In this document: positions 8,206-16,663 of the stretch, piece after piece
Position numbering within the stretch: position 1 is the stretch's first letter
Layout: every line of letters begins with the position of its first letter
DNA from: Parasedimentitalea marina
GTDB taxonomy: Bacteria > Pseudomonadota > Alphaproteobacteria > Rhodobacterales > Rhodobacteraceae
DNA length: 64,000 nt
Assembly (NCBI RefSeq): GCF_004006175.1
Contig: NZ_CP033219.1
Span: 372,001-436,000, forward strand
Direction of reading: 5' to 3'
Translations under genes and position numbers: made by a program
The notes under the pieces: model-generated
Database searches by the model: none
Told to the model about the DNA's origin: nothing
What the model saw: only the letters and a program-made list of their open reading frames with translations

Positions 8206-8822
8206 GACTGCCGTTGGGCATAATCCTCGCCGGTGGCCTCGCCACCCGCATGGGCGGCGGCGATAAGGGACTGTTGCAGCTTGGCGGCCAGTCGTTGCTG
8301 ACCCGGGTGATCGAGCGGTTGGAGCCGCAGGTTGATGGCATGGCACTAAACGCCAATGGCGATGCGGCGCGGTTTGCCGAATTCGGCCTGCCGGTGCTGC
8401 CCGACAGTATCGACGGTTTTGCCGGACCTCTGGCCGGAGTACTCGCCGGGTTGGACTATGCCGCCGAACATGGTGCCGAACACATCGTCACAGCCGCCGC
8501 TGACACGCCGTTCTTTCCGCAGGATCTGGTCGAGGTGCTGCAACTGGCGGCTAAGCTGGAGGGCACGAACATGGCCCTCGCCGCAACGCCGGACCCGGAT
8601 CGTGGCACCCTGCGCCAGCCGACCTTTGGTCTCTGGCCGGTGGCGCTGCGCGATGATCTGCGCGATGCCTTGAACGGTGGGTTGCGCAAGGTGGTGCTCT
8701 GGACCAGTCGCCACGGTGCCGCCGATGCCCTGTTCCCGAACTGGGACTATGACCCGTTCTTTAATATCAACCGCCCCGAGGACCTGCAAAAGGCCGAGGC
8801 AATTCTGGCAGAACAGACATGA
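8202..8822 (+). CDS. mobA: Molybdenum cofactor guanylyltransferase MobA
   Basis: MobA attaches GMP from GTP to molybdopterin, giving the guanine dinucleotide cofactor. The nucleotide-binding loop IILAGGLATRMGGGDKG lies at the N-terminus, followed by AADTPFFP and a late FFNINRPEDL. I placed the start at TTG 8202, which gives MRLPLGIILAGG as in homologues. It overlaps the preceding TGA by 2 bp, with ATGGAGG 10 bp upstream. A longer frame upstream lies inside the YcxB-like gene and does not look like MobA. The end overlaps mobB by 4 bp. Confidence 0.88.
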   Translation: MRLPLGIILAGGLATRMGGGDKGLLQLGGQSLLTRVIERLEPQVDGMALNANGDAARFAEFGLPVLPDSIDGFAGPLAGVLAGLDYAAEHGAEHIVTAAADTPFFPQDLVEVLQLAAKLEGTNMALAATPDPDRGTLRQPTFGLWPVALRDDLRDALNGGLRKVVLWTSRHGAADALFPNWDYDPFFNINRPEDLQKAEAILAEQT

Positions 8823-9328
8823 AGATTTACGGCATCACCGGATGGAAGAACTGCGGCAAGACCGGATTGATGGAGCGTCTGGTAACCCATTTCACCGCGC
8901 AGGGATTTAGCGTTTCAACGATCAAACACGCCCATCATTCGACAGATGTGGATCAGCCGGGCACCGACAGTCACCGGCATCGCCAGGCTGGCGCCGGTGA
9001 GGTGATCCTGGCATCGCGCCAGCGGGTGGCGATCATGCAGGAACTACGCGGTGCGGTTGAACCCTCGCTGGATGCGCTGCTGTCGCGGCTGTCCCCGGTC
9101 GATCTGGTGCTGATCGAGGGCTACAAGGGCGACCAACACCCAAAAGTCGAGGCGCATCGCGAGGCGGCCAGTCAACCGCTTATTGCCTTGGGCGACAGCA
9201 CGGTTCGCGCAGTGGCCAGTGACGTGCCGCTGGATTTGGACCGCCCGGTGTTCGATTTGAACGATACAGATGCAATTGCCGGTTTCATCGTTGCGGAACT
9301 GGGCCTTACACTCGGAACCTCGCGATGA
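8819..9328 (+). CDS. mobB: Molybdopterin-guanine dinucleotide biosynthesis protein MobB
   Basis: A 169-residue P-loop GTPase-like protein with Walker A GWKNCGKTGLM near the N-terminus and the motifs TIKHAHHSTDVDQPGTDSHRH and LVLIEGYK typical of MobB. It assists MobA, probably by supplying the GTP substrate. It overlaps mobA (ATGA at 8819-8822) and moeA (4 bp), which indicates a tightly coupled operon. Confidence 0.92.
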   Translation: MKIYGITGWKNCGKTGLMERLVTHFTAQGFSVSTIKHAHHSTDVDQPGTDSHRHRQAGAGEVILASRQRVAIMQELRGAVEPSLDALLSRLSPVDLVLIEGYKGDQHPKVEAHREAASQPLIALGDSTVRAVASDVPLDLDRPVFDLNDTDAIAGFIVAELGLTLGTSR

Positions 9329-10578
9329 TCAAACCGCCCCCTTTGCGCAACGATTGCTTTGCCCTGCCAGCCGGCACCCACTGGACTCCGGTGGACGAGG
9401 CGCTGGCGAGCCTGCGCAGCCGCCTGTCGCCGGTCACCGCGGCCGAGGTGCTGCCACTGGATCGCGCACTGGGTCGGGTGCTGGCCGCGGATGTCACCGC
9501 CCTGCGATCGAACCCACCACTGCCCAATACGGCAGTGGATGGCTATGGGTTTGCCGGGCCAATAGCTGAGGGACCGCAGATCTTGCCGCTGATCCAGGGT
9601 CGGGCAGCGGCGGGCATTCCCTTTGATGGTATTGTGCCCGCAGGGTCGGCACTCCGGATGCTGACAGGCGCGCCACTGCCACAGGGTGTTGATACCGTGA
9701 TCCTTGAGGAGGACGTCAATTGTGATGGCAGTCAGATTGCCTTTCATGGCCCGCTGAAGAGGGGCGCCAATGCGCGCCGCGCTGGCGAGGACGTATCAGC
9801 CTTGGATGTCGTCTTTGCGAAGGGCCGGGTGGTGACCCCCGCTGATCTGGCGCTGGCCGCCGCCACTGGATTGTCTCAACTGCAGGTGCGCCAGCAGTTG
9901 CGCGTAGGGGTGCTGTCGACCGGGGACGAGTTGGTTGAGGTGGGGCAGGAGGCGGGCCATGGCCAAATCTACGACGCCAACCGACCGATGTTACTGGCGT
10001 TACTGGGGCAGATGGGGTTCAGTGCGGTGGACCTGGGCCAGGTCGGCGACAATCGGGACGCACTTGAGGCACGATTGGACAGCGCTGCGGCGGATGTGGA
10101 TGTCATAGTGACCAGTGGTGGTGCCTCGGCCGGAGATGAAGACCATGTGTCGGCATTGTTGACTGAAAAAGGCGCGATCCAGCACTGGCGCATCGCGCTG
10201 AAACCCGGTCGCCCACTGGCATTGGGTATGTGGCAGGGCACGCCGATATTTGGACTGCCCGGAAACCCGGTGGCGGCACTCATCTGCACCCTGATTTTTG
10301 CGCGCCCGGCGCTGGGGGTGATGGCCGGTGCCGGTTGGGCTGAACCACAGGGTTTTGAGGTGCCCGCTGGGTTTGAAAAACGCAAGAAACCGGGTCGCCG
10401 TGAATATCTGCGGGCCCGCATCAGGCAGGGCCGGGTCGAGACCTTTGCCTCGGAAGGGTCTGGCCGGATCAGTGGTCTCAGCTGGGCCGAAGGGCTGGTT
10501 GAGCTGGGGGATGGCGCGGCCGAGATAGCGCAAGGCGATCTGGTTCGATATTATCCATACGGCAGCTTCATTCTGTAA
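9325..10578 (+). CDS. moeA: Molybdopterin molybdotransferase MoeA
   Basis: MoeA inserts molybdate into adenylylated molybdopterin. The 417 residues carry PNTAVDGYGFAG near residue 70, VLSTGDELVE, GQIYDANRPML, and VTSGGASAGDEDHV..LL, then GLPGNPVAAL in the C-terminal half, all characteristic. It closes the mobA-mobB-moeA run and is followed after 8 bp by a family A repeat that may end transcription from both sides. Confidence 0.93.
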   Translation: MIKPPPLRNDCFALPAGTHWTPVDEALASLRSRLSPVTAAEVLPLDRALGRVLAADVTALRSNPPLPNTAVDGYGFAGPIAEGPQILPLIQGRAAAGIPFDGIVPAGSALRMLTGAPLPQGVDTVILEEDVNCDGSQIAFHGPLKRGANARRAGEDVSALDVVFAKGRVVTPADLALAAATGLSQLQVRQQLRVGVLSTGDELVEVGQEAGHGQIYDANRPMLLALLGQMGFSAVDLGQVGDNRDALEARLDSAAADVDVIVTSGGASAGDEDHVSALLTEKGAIQHWRIALKPGRPLALGMWQGTPIFGLPGNPVAALICTLIFARPALGVMAGAGWAEPQGFEVPAGFEKRKKPGRREYLRARIRQGRVETFASEGSGRISGLSWAEGLVELGDGAAEIAQGDLVRYYPYGSFIL

Positions 10579-10586
10579 GCGGAAAA

Positions 10587-10652
10587 CTCCCGCCCGTCAT
10601 TGGGCCTTGCGGCCCGCTTCCCGTTGGGCCCGGCGCCGCGCTGCGCGCGGCG
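10587..10652 (-). repeat. Family A palindromic repeat, half element (inverted)
   Basis: The order is CTCCCGCCC (10587-10595), a GGGCC/GGCCC hairpin, TCCCGTTGGGC (10619-10629) and the stem CGCCGCGC/GCGCGGCG (10634-10652). It is the mirror orientation of the copy at 11879 on the other side of the acyltransferase gene. It fills nearly all the space between the convergent moeA and acyltransferase genes and probably acts as a terminator for both. Confidence 0.65.
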
Positions 10653-11738
10653 TTACCCCCGGATTTCCTGGTGGCCCGTCAATTTACGGCGCAGCGGCTG
10701 CAGTGGCTTTTCGACAAGATAATAAACAGCAGAAGAAAAGGCCAGAGTCAGAACGCCGGCCCATAGCACCAGTGACAGATCACCAAACTGGGCGACTCCG
10801 TTGAATACCAGTGTGTGTATGATGACGAAATGGCACAGGTACATTGTGTACGACCACTGTCCGATCCGTCGCACGAATTTGAGGTTCAAAAGATTAAACC
10901 CAGGTGCAGACCCGCGGGTTACCGCATAGTGAAACAGTGGCATCAGTGCTAAGCCCTGCACGCTATATCGCAGTGTCGACCGAAAGGCGCCATCGCGGAT
11001 CACAAAGCTCAGCAGCAGTACCAGCACGGCCGCAACGATGTAGAGGAGTTGCCATTTACGGGGAAACAACCGCTCGGCTGTGGTTCCTTGCTGCAATAGC
11101 GCGAGCAGGCAGCCAAAGAGGAGGCTGTCAAATCGCGTATCGGTCAGAATGTAGATCACCCATTCCGAGTCGCCAAATCCAAAGTGCCGCACAAAGCGCC
11201 AGACCAAAATGGCAGCGATCAGCCAGACAATATGCACAAGGCCGATGGATTTGCGGCCAAACAAAATGAACAGGGCAGGCCAGATCAGGTAGAAATGCTC
11301 TTCCACCGACAACGACCACAGAATGCCGAGCCCATCAATGGCCTGGCTGCCGTCGATATAGAGGCTATAGTAGTTCCAGAAAAAGAGCAGCTGACTCAAC
11401 ACTGTTGCTGGATCTATCGTCCCCCCGACCAAACCTGCAAAATTTAGCGCGCAAGCCGCAGCGAGGGTGATCAGCAAAGCAGGAGCAAGCCGGATGACGC
11501 GCCGCAGATAGAAAGCGCCAAGTGCAATGCGACCATGTTGATCCCATTCCCTGCACAGCAACGTTGTGATCAGATAGCCAGACAGAAAAAAGAAGATCGT
11601 TACGCCAAAGCCGCCAGGAACGATGTGACCAAAGCCAGCATGACCCACAAACACCAGCCCAATTGATACGGCCCTGATCCCGTCGAGCGAGGGAATGAAC
11701 AAACGGTCACCAGTAAGAGCCATATTTATGTGATCCAT
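10653..11738 (-). CDS. Acyltransferase family 3 membrane protein (OafA-like)
   Basis: This 361-residue protein has about ten hydrophobic segments. Family-3 acyltransferase features include an early SLDGIRAVSIGLVFVGHAG with its conserved His, FYLRRVIRLAPALL, and LGILWSLSVEEHFYLIWP. Such proteins transfer acetyl or other acyl groups across the inner membrane onto surface sugars such as O-antigen, exopolysaccharide or peptidoglycan. No glycan genes are nearby, so the acceptor is unknown. It stands alone between two inverted family A half-repeats. Confidence 0.88.
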   Translation of the reverse strand: MDHINMALTGDRLFIPSLDGIRAVSIGLVFVGHAGFGHIVPGGFGVTIFFFLSGYLITTLLCREWDQHGRIALGAFYLRRVIRLAPALLITLAAACALNFAGLVGGTIDPATVLSQLLFFWNYYSLYIDGSQAIDGLGILWSLSVEEHFYLIWPALFILFGRKSIGLVHIVWLIAAILVWRFVRHFGFGDSEWVIYILTDTRFDSLLFGCLLALLQQGTTAERLFPRKWQLLYIVAAVLVLLLSFVIRDGAFRSTLRYSVQGLALMPLFHYAVTRGSAPGFNLLNLKFVRRIGQWSYTMYLCHFVIIHTLVFNGVAQFGDLSLVLWAGVLTLAFSSAVYYLVEKPLQPLRRKLTGHQEIRG

Positions 11739-11878
11739 TGGTCCGTTAAAGTGGAGAAGGGCGTATTAAGCACTTTGATCAAGCGCCTGTTTATTGCAAC
11801 AAAATTCTTGAAAATCTGTAACCAAAGTCGGAACCAAAGGCTCTGAAATGGCGTGCGACCTATGTCTGTCTAAAATGC

Positions 11879-11961
11879 CCCAAAGGGGCCCGCCGCGCGT
11901 AGCGCGGCGCCCGGCCCAACGAGAGCCACGCATCTTTGATGCGGCAGCGATGGGCGGGAGA
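11879..11961 (+). repeat. Family A palindromic repeat, half element
   Basis: The stem CGCCGCGC/GCGCGGCG (11891-11909) is followed by GGCCCAACGAGAG, the hairpin CGCATC-TTT-GATGCG (11929-11943) and GGGCGGGAG (11952-11960). The first stem is identical to that of the copy at 10587. It lies 12 bp after the stop codon of the next minus-strand gene. Confidence 0.65.
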
Positions 11962-11972
11962 GCTTGGTGTGG

Positions 11973-12992
11973 CTAGTCGAAGGTGCCAGCGACGCGACCC
12001 AGCAGCATAAATGCACGGGCGGTTCGGGTTTCACTCAGGGCGGAAACTTCGCTGTCCGAGGCTTCGCTTTCGAATTCGGAAAACATCTGGTCGAACCGGC
12101 GCAGAAAATGGTGCGCTGCGTCGCGGAAAATCGGATCTTGCTTCATGCGGGCCGCGGTCAGCGCCAGCGATGTGCGGTCACGCACCCCGCCCAGAGCGGC
12201 CACGGGACGGCCACGTCCACCCTGGGCAAACTGCCGCCAGATCTCGGGGCGGGCCATGTCAGGGCGCAGGTCATCCATATAGATGCCGTCCTGACTGAGA
12301 AGGGTCAGAACATCCTGCGCGGCCTGAATGATTTGCGCCGCCTTGCGATCCTGCAGCGCCTGGCGCAGCGCGGCAAAGCCTTCTTCGTCGTCCGTGGTTT
12401 CCGGAAAATTCAGCGCCCGGATAAAGTCGGTCATTGGCAGGGTTGCGGCGATATCTTCGGCTGTGGTTCCCAGCGCCAGCAGCCCCTGATCCTCGGCGGG
12501 TTCCTCGACCTGCGGTGTCGGAATCGCCGCGCGTGGCGTTTGGCGCCGGGTCGAATGAAAGGTCGCCAATGTGGTTTCGGTCTTGCGGGTGGCCTCGGCG
12601 ATTTCGTCCAGCCGTTTGCTGACCGATGGTTCATTGCCCGCGGCACTCAGCTGTTGCTGCATGACATAGGCCGAGCGTAGCCCGTCAATCGCCGCATGCA
12701 GGCGTTGGCTTTCTTCGCGCATGGCCCTGCTGGAGCGTATGGTCGTCGCAGCCACCCAGACCATCACCACCGGCAGCAGAACCACCAGAATGGCCACTAG
12801 CTGATGCAATCCGGCCAGGCCTGTCGCCGGATCATACCCCGAGTATCCGACCCAGCCGGCCCCAAGAACCCACAGAAGGCTGATCACCAGGGCGGTGATC
12901 TCGACACGGGTGATCGCCACAGGGCGCGGCTGATTATACAGCCCCGTCGCCGTGTTGCGTTTGGTGTCGTGGTCTGAGTGGGGTCCGGTCAT
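11973..12992 (-). CDS. Conserved membrane protein of unknown function
   Basis: I do not recognise this family. The 339 residues start with a polar head, then two transmembrane helices (ALVISLLWVLGAGWVGY and VAILVVLLPVVMVWVAA). A probable coiled coil follows (SRAMREESQRLHAAIDGLRS), then a Pro/Glu-rich linker and a helical cytoplasmic domain of about 150 residues. It starts about 30 bp downstream of greA on the same strand, so the two may be co-transcribed. No catalytic motif is visible. Confidence 0.7.
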   Translation of the reverse strand: MTGPHSDHDTKRNTATGLYNQPRPVAITRVEITALVISLLWVLGAGWVGYSGYDPATGLAGLHQLVAILVVLLPVVMVWVAATTIRSSRAMREESQRLHAAIDGLRSAYVMQQQLSAAGNEPSVSKRLDEIAEATRKTETTLATFHSTRRQTPRAAIPTPQVEEPAEDQGLLALGTTAEDIAATLPMTDFIRALNFPETTDDEEGFAALRQALQDRKAAQIIQAAQDVLTLLSQDGIYMDDLRPDMARPEIWRQFAQGGRGRPVAALGGVRDRTSLALTAARMKQDPIFRDAAHHFLRRFDQMFSEFESEASDSEVSALSETRTARAFMLLGRVAGTFD

Positions 12993-13021
12993 CGGCGAGG
13001 CTCGAAATCAAAAGGAGAGGG

Positions 13022-13492
13022 TCAGGAATAGACGATTTTCAACACTTCATAGGAGCGTTGACCGCCGGGGGTGCGCACCTCGACACTGTCGCCCTCATCT
13101 TTGCCAATCAAAGCGCGGGCGATGGGCGACTTGATGTTCAGCATGCCGTTTTCCACGTCTGCCTCATATTCGCCGACAATCTGCCAGGTTTTTTCCTCGT
13201 CGGTGTCTTCGTCCACCAGGGTGACCTTGGCGCCGAACTTGATGGTGCCGGACAGTTTTGCCGGGTTGATTACGTCAGCAAAGCTCAGCACGCCTTCCAG
13301 CTCTTTGACGCGGCCCTCGATGAACGAGTGCTTTTCGCGGGCCGAGTGGTATTCGGCGTTCTCGGATAGATCGCCGTGCTCACGGGCTTCGGCAATGGCC
13401 TGAATGATGGCCGGGCGCTCGACGCTCTTCAGTTGCTTCAATTCAACTTCGATGGCGGAATAACCCGCCGGGGTCATCGGAATTTTGTCCAT
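13022..13492 (-). CDS. greA: Transcription elongation factor GreA
   Basis: GreA inserts a coiled coil into the RNA polymerase secondary channel and stimulates cleavage of backtracked RNA. The 156 residues match the normal length. The N-terminal coiled coil carries the acidic tip [17 protein letters not shown], and the C-terminal domain has [22 protein letters not shown]. It is separated from the upstream VOC gene by a strong hairpin at 13539. Confidence 0.96.
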   Translation of the reverse strand: MDKIPMTPAGYSAIEVELKQLKSVERPAIIQAIAEAREHGDLSENAEYHSAREKHSFIEGRVKELEGVLSFADVINPAKLSGTIKFGAKVTLVDEDTDEEKTWQIVGEYEADVENGMLNIKSPIARALIGKDEGDSVEVRTPGGQRSYEVLKIVYS

Positions 13493-13538
13493 GTGACTTG
13501 GTCCAGATATCTAAATTAGTGCGTGTCGATTCAAAACC

Positions 13539-13569
13539 GGCGCCCCGATGCGATAAGCAACGGGGCGCC
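13539..13569 (-). terminator. Hairpin between VOC gene and greA
   Basis: GGCGCCCCG (13539-13547) pairs exactly with CGGGGCGCC (13561-13569) across a 13-nt loop. On the minus strand it is followed by ggTTTTg, so it could terminate the VOC transcript about 120 nt after its stop. Confidence 0.5.
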
Positions 13570-13690
13570 AAGTTTGGTTGATATCCACCTGACCCAAACC
13601 TGCCCCAAAATGCAAGGGGCAGGGGCTATCTGTTCGCCGCCAAACCACCCTACGGGGTGAGTTTAGCGTAAAACTGCTCATTTCATGTGT

Positions 13691-14077
13691 CTAGGCGTCG
13701 TCATATTGCACCATTTCGTATTCAATGTGGTCGTTGTCGTGAAAATAGAACCGCCGGCCGGGTTCGTAATCGGCATGCATGTGAGTGGCAAAACCGGCCT
13801 TCTTCACCGCGGCCTCGCAGGTGTCCAGATCATCGACAACAAAGGCCACATGGTTCAGCCCGCCAACCGTTGTATAGCTGGACCCCTTGGGGCTCGCGGG
13901 TTTTGCTGGGCGGTACAGCGCAAGATAGCTGTTCTCCTCGCCGACATGCACGGTATAGCCGCCATCAATGCTGTCGCCGGACCAGCGGATATGCCAGCCA
14001 AAGACATCGCACATCCATGCAGCTGTCGCGTCTGGATTGGATACGGTGAAGTTAGAGTGTTCAAGAATTGCCGACAT
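13691..14077 (-). CDS. VOC (glyoxalase/bleomycin-resistance fold) protein
   Basis: A 128-residue single-domain protein with paired beta-alpha-beta-beta-beta units. HSNFTVSNPDATAAWMCDVFG at the start, GLNHVAFVVDDLD in the middle and RFYFHDNDHIEYEMVQYD at the end supply the usual metal-binding His and Glu positions. The substrate is unknown. It is divergent from soxR, and its upstream region holds a SoxR-type promoter, so it is probably induced by redox-active compounds and could act in their removal or tolerance. Confidence 0.85.
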   Translation of the reverse strand: MSAILEHSNFTVSNPDATAAWMCDVFGWHIRWSGDSIDGGYTVHVGEENSYLALYRPAKPASPKGSSYTTVGGLNHVAFVVDDLDTCEAAVKKAGFATHMHADYEPGRRFYFHDNDHIEYEMVQYDDA

Positions 14078-14120
14078 GTGATTGGCCCCTTATGCAGGTT
14101 GATTTGACTTGTGTAAGACC

Positions 14121-14151
14121 ACCGTAATTTCTAAACCTAACTTGAGGTCAA
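14121..14151 (-). promoter_or_regulatory. SoxR-type promoter and operator for the VOC gene
   Basis: On the minus strand the -35 TTGACC (14146-14151) and a weak -10 TACGGT (14121-14126) are 19 bp apart. That is the over-long spacer typical of MerR/SoxR-activated promoters. The spacer region carries CCTCAAGTTAGGTTTAGA (14130-14147). Its left half matches the SoxR box CCTCAAGTTAACTTGAGG exactly through the central TA; the right half is imperfect. Regulation is inferred. Confidence 0.65.
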
Positions 14152-14188
14152 GATATTTTTTCACCCCCAGGACGTGGAGATCAGGAAC

Positions 14189-14647
14189 ATGGCAAGCAGA
14201 GAGATATCTATTGGCTATCTTGCCGACCGAACCGGATTGGCAGTGTCGGCGATCCGCTACTACGAGGCACAGGGCCTGATTGAACCCTGGCGCAACAGCG
14301 GGGGTCAGCGGCGGTTTCATCGCGCCGACATCCGGCGGCTGAGCTTCATTATGATTGCCCAGCAGATCGGATTTTCCCTGCCCGAGATACGCGGCTTTCT
14401 AAAGGCCCTGCCGGGCGGGCGCACCCCGACGCCACAGGATTGGGCGCAGATATCCGAAGGCTTTCGCGAACATCTCGACCAGCGGATTGAAACCCTGCAA
14501 AAGCTGCGTAACAACCTGGACGGCTGCATCGGCTGTGGCTGCTTGTCGCTGCCAAACTGCGCCCTATACAACCCAAAGGATCTGGCGGCACAAAAAGGTA
14601 AGGGGCCCCGGTATTTGCTTGGGGATAGTCCGGAAACCGCTGATTAG
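14189..14647 (+). CDS. soxR: Redox-sensing MerR-type regulator SoxR
   Basis: SoxR is a dimeric activator with a [2Fe-2S] cluster that senses redox-active compounds. The N-terminal MerR helix-turn-helix (ISIGYLADRTGLAVSAIRYYE), the RRFHRADIRRL wing and the C-terminal cluster motif CIGCGCLSLPNC (the four Cys ligands CxxCxCx5C) are all present. I chose ATG 14189 with GGAG 9 bp upstream; GTG 14174 would add five residues. In many bacteria outside the enterics SoxR directly controls nearby genes without SoxS, which fits the divergent VOC gene. Confidence 0.93.
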   Translation: MASREISIGYLADRTGLAVSAIRYYEAQGLIEPWRNSGGQRRFHRADIRRLSFIMIAQQIGFSLPEIRGFLKALPGGRTPTPQDWAQISEGFREHLDQRIETLQKLRNNLDGCIGCGCLSLPNCALYNPKDLAAQKGKGPRYLLGDSPETAD

Positions 14648-14843
14648 GGAAACCGAAGCCGCAGGTTAGGCAGAAAATCACTCTAAAGTGGCGTAAACGG
14701 CCTAATAAACCCCCGAGGGATACGTGTAATAGCGTGCTGACGTCTCGTTTGCATTGACCTCAGGGGCTGGCAAACGCTAAGCACCTGCGAAACAAAGTTG
14801 CGCCCAGAGGGGCCGGTAGCGAAATATAGCCAAGGAGCGCCTG

Positions 14844-16493
14844 ATGGCCGAGTTTGAACGCGAAGCGATGGAATATGATGTGGTGATCGTCGGGGCTGGT
14901 CCCGCCGGCCTGTCCGCTGCCATTCGCTTGAAACAGCTGGACGCCGATCTGGATGTTGTGGTGCTGGAAAAAGGCTCGGAAGTTGGCGCGCATATTCTGT
15001 CCGGCGCGGTGCTCGATCCCTGTGGCCTGGATGCGCTGATCCCGGACTGGAAGGAAAAGGGCGCACCGCTGACCGTGCCGGTCAAGGATGATAACTTCTA
15101 TATGCTGGGCGAGGCCGGTCAGATCCGCATCCCCAACTTCCCGATGCCGCCGCTGATGAACAACCACGGCAACTACATCGTGTCGATGGGCAATGTCTGT
15201 CGCTGGATGGCCGAGCAAGCCGAAGAGATGGGCGTCGAGATTTTCCCCGGCATGGCCTGTTCGGAACTGATCTTTGGGGACAACGGCGAAGTCAAAGGTG
15301 TGGTTGCGGGTGAATTTGGTAAAAACGCTGATGGCACTCCGGGGTCCTCATATGAACCCGGCATGGAGCTGCACGGAAAATACGTGTTCCTCGGTGAAGG
15401 TGTACGCGGCAGCCTGTCCAAGGAAGTGATCGCCAAATACGACCTGCAGGCAGGCAAAGAACCTCAGAAGTTCGGCCTCGGCATGAAAGAGATCTGGGAG
15501 ATCGATCCCGCCAAGCACAAAGAGGGCTCGGTGACCCACACCATGGGCTGGCCTTTGGGCGGCAATGCGGGCGGTGGCTCGTTCATCTATCACCTGGACA
15601 ACAATCAGGTTTACATCGGCTTTGTGGTGCATCTGAACTACCGCAATCCAAACGTGTTCCCCTACATGGAATTCCAGCGCTTCAAGCATCACCCGATGGT
15701 GGCAGAGCTGCTGGAAGGCGGCAAACGCGTCGCCTATGGCGCGCGCGCGATCACCGAAGGCGGCTATCAGTCGATGCCCAAGATGGTAGCGCCGGGTGTG
15801 GCGCTGCTGGGCTGCTCGGTTGGCATGGTCAACGTGCCGCGCATCAAGGGCAACCACAATGCGATGTTCTCGGGCAAGGCCGCGGCCGAGGCCGCCTTTG
15901 CCGCGATCAAAGCCGACCGTTCCGGGGACGAGCTGACCGCATATGAAACCGAAGTGCGCGATGGTGCCATTGGTGACGATCTGAAAAAGGTCCGCAATGT
16001 CAAACCAATGTGGTCCAAGTGGGGCCTGATGGCCTCTTTGATGCTGGGTGGTCTGGATATGTGGACCAACACCCTGCTTGGCTTCTCGTTCTTTGGCACG
16101 GTCAAGCACGGCAAGAACGACGCAATGGCCACCGAAGAGGCCAGCAAGCACAAGATGATCGACTATCCCAAGCCGGATGGAAAATTGTCGTTCGACCGCC
16201 TGACCAACGTGTCGTTTGCCATGACCAACCACGAGGAAAGCCAGCCCTGCCATCTGCAACTGGCTGACCCGAAGCTGCCGGTCAGTGTGAACTTGCCCAA
16301 ATACAACGAGCCGGCGCAGCGCTATTGTCCGGCTGGCGTCTACGAGATCGTCGAGAAAGACGGCAGCCCTGAGTTCGTTGTGAACTTTCAGAACTGTGTT
16401 CACTGTAAAACCTGCGACATCAAAGACCCCAGCCAGAATATCACCTGGGTGACCCCGCAGGGCGGCGACGGGCCGAACTATCCGAATATGTAA
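14844..16493 (+). CDS. Electron transfer flavoprotein-ubiquinone oxidoreductase
   Basis: ETF-QO takes electrons from ETF, reduced by acyl-CoA and other flavin dehydrogenases, and passes them to ubiquinone at the inner membrane. The 549 residues match the family. An FAD-binding motif YDVVIVGAGPAGLSAAIRL lies near the N-terminus. A C-terminal [4Fe-4S] region has CPAGVYE and CVHCKTCDIKDP, and GWPLGGNAGGGSFIYH is a family signature. AAGGAG lies about 7 bp before the ATG. It is the link to the acyl-CoA dehydrogenase at the window's left edge. Confidence 0.95.
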   Translation: MAEFEREAMEYDVVIVGAGPAGLSAAIRLKQLDADLDVVVLEKGSEVGAHILSGAVLDPCGLDALIPDWKEKGAPLTVPVKDDNFYMLGEAGQIRIPNFPMPPLMNNHGNYIVSMGNVCRWMAEQAEEMGVEIFPGMACSELIFGDNGEVKGVVAGEFGKNADGTPGSSYEPGMELHGKYVFLGEGVRGSLSKEVIAKYDLQAGKEPQKFGLGMKEIWEIDPAKHKEGSVTHTMGWPLGGNAGGGSFIYHLDNNQVYIGFVVHLNYRNPNVFPYMEFQRFKHHPMVAELLEGGKRVAYGARAITEGGYQSMPKMVAPGVALLGCSVGMVNVPRIKGNHNAMFSGKAAAEAAFAAIKADRSGDELTAYETEVRDGAIGDDLKKVRNVKPMWSKWGLMASLMLGGLDMWTNTLLGFSFFGTVKHGKNDAMATEEASKHKMIDYPKPDGKLSFDRLTNVSFAMTNHEESQPCHLQLADPKLPVSVNLPKYNEPAQRYCPAGVYEIVEKDGSPEFVVNFQNCVHCKTCDIKDPSQNITWVTPQGGDGPNYPNM

Positions 16494-16510
16494 CGACGAC
16501 CCCAAATTAC

Positions 16511-16536
16511 ATTGCCCGGCGGCACCGCCGGGCAAT
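16511..16536. terminator. Hairpin after the ETF-QO gene
   Basis: ATTGCCCGGCGG and CCGCCGGGCAAT are exact reverse complements separated by 2 nt (11 pairs with a 4-nt loop in practice). It starts 18 bp after the ETF-QO stop. There is no T-run, so it may end transcription only partly or stabilise the message. Confidence 0.5.
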
Positions 16537-16663
16537 CGAGACGATATTTACCATGATCAGCAAAAAACCGTGTATTGGCCCCTGGTGGCAACGCGTGCCA
16601 TTGCGTCCTTGCCTTTGATTGCCTAGCTTGGTCAAAAATCCAAATAGCGAGGCAATCGATCCG

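Noticed and set aside
15348..16535. 395-codon minus-strand frame opposite ETF-QO
   Set aside because: It is antisense to a gene with unmistakable FAD and Fe-S motifs; its His/Gln-rich composition is typical of shadow frames.
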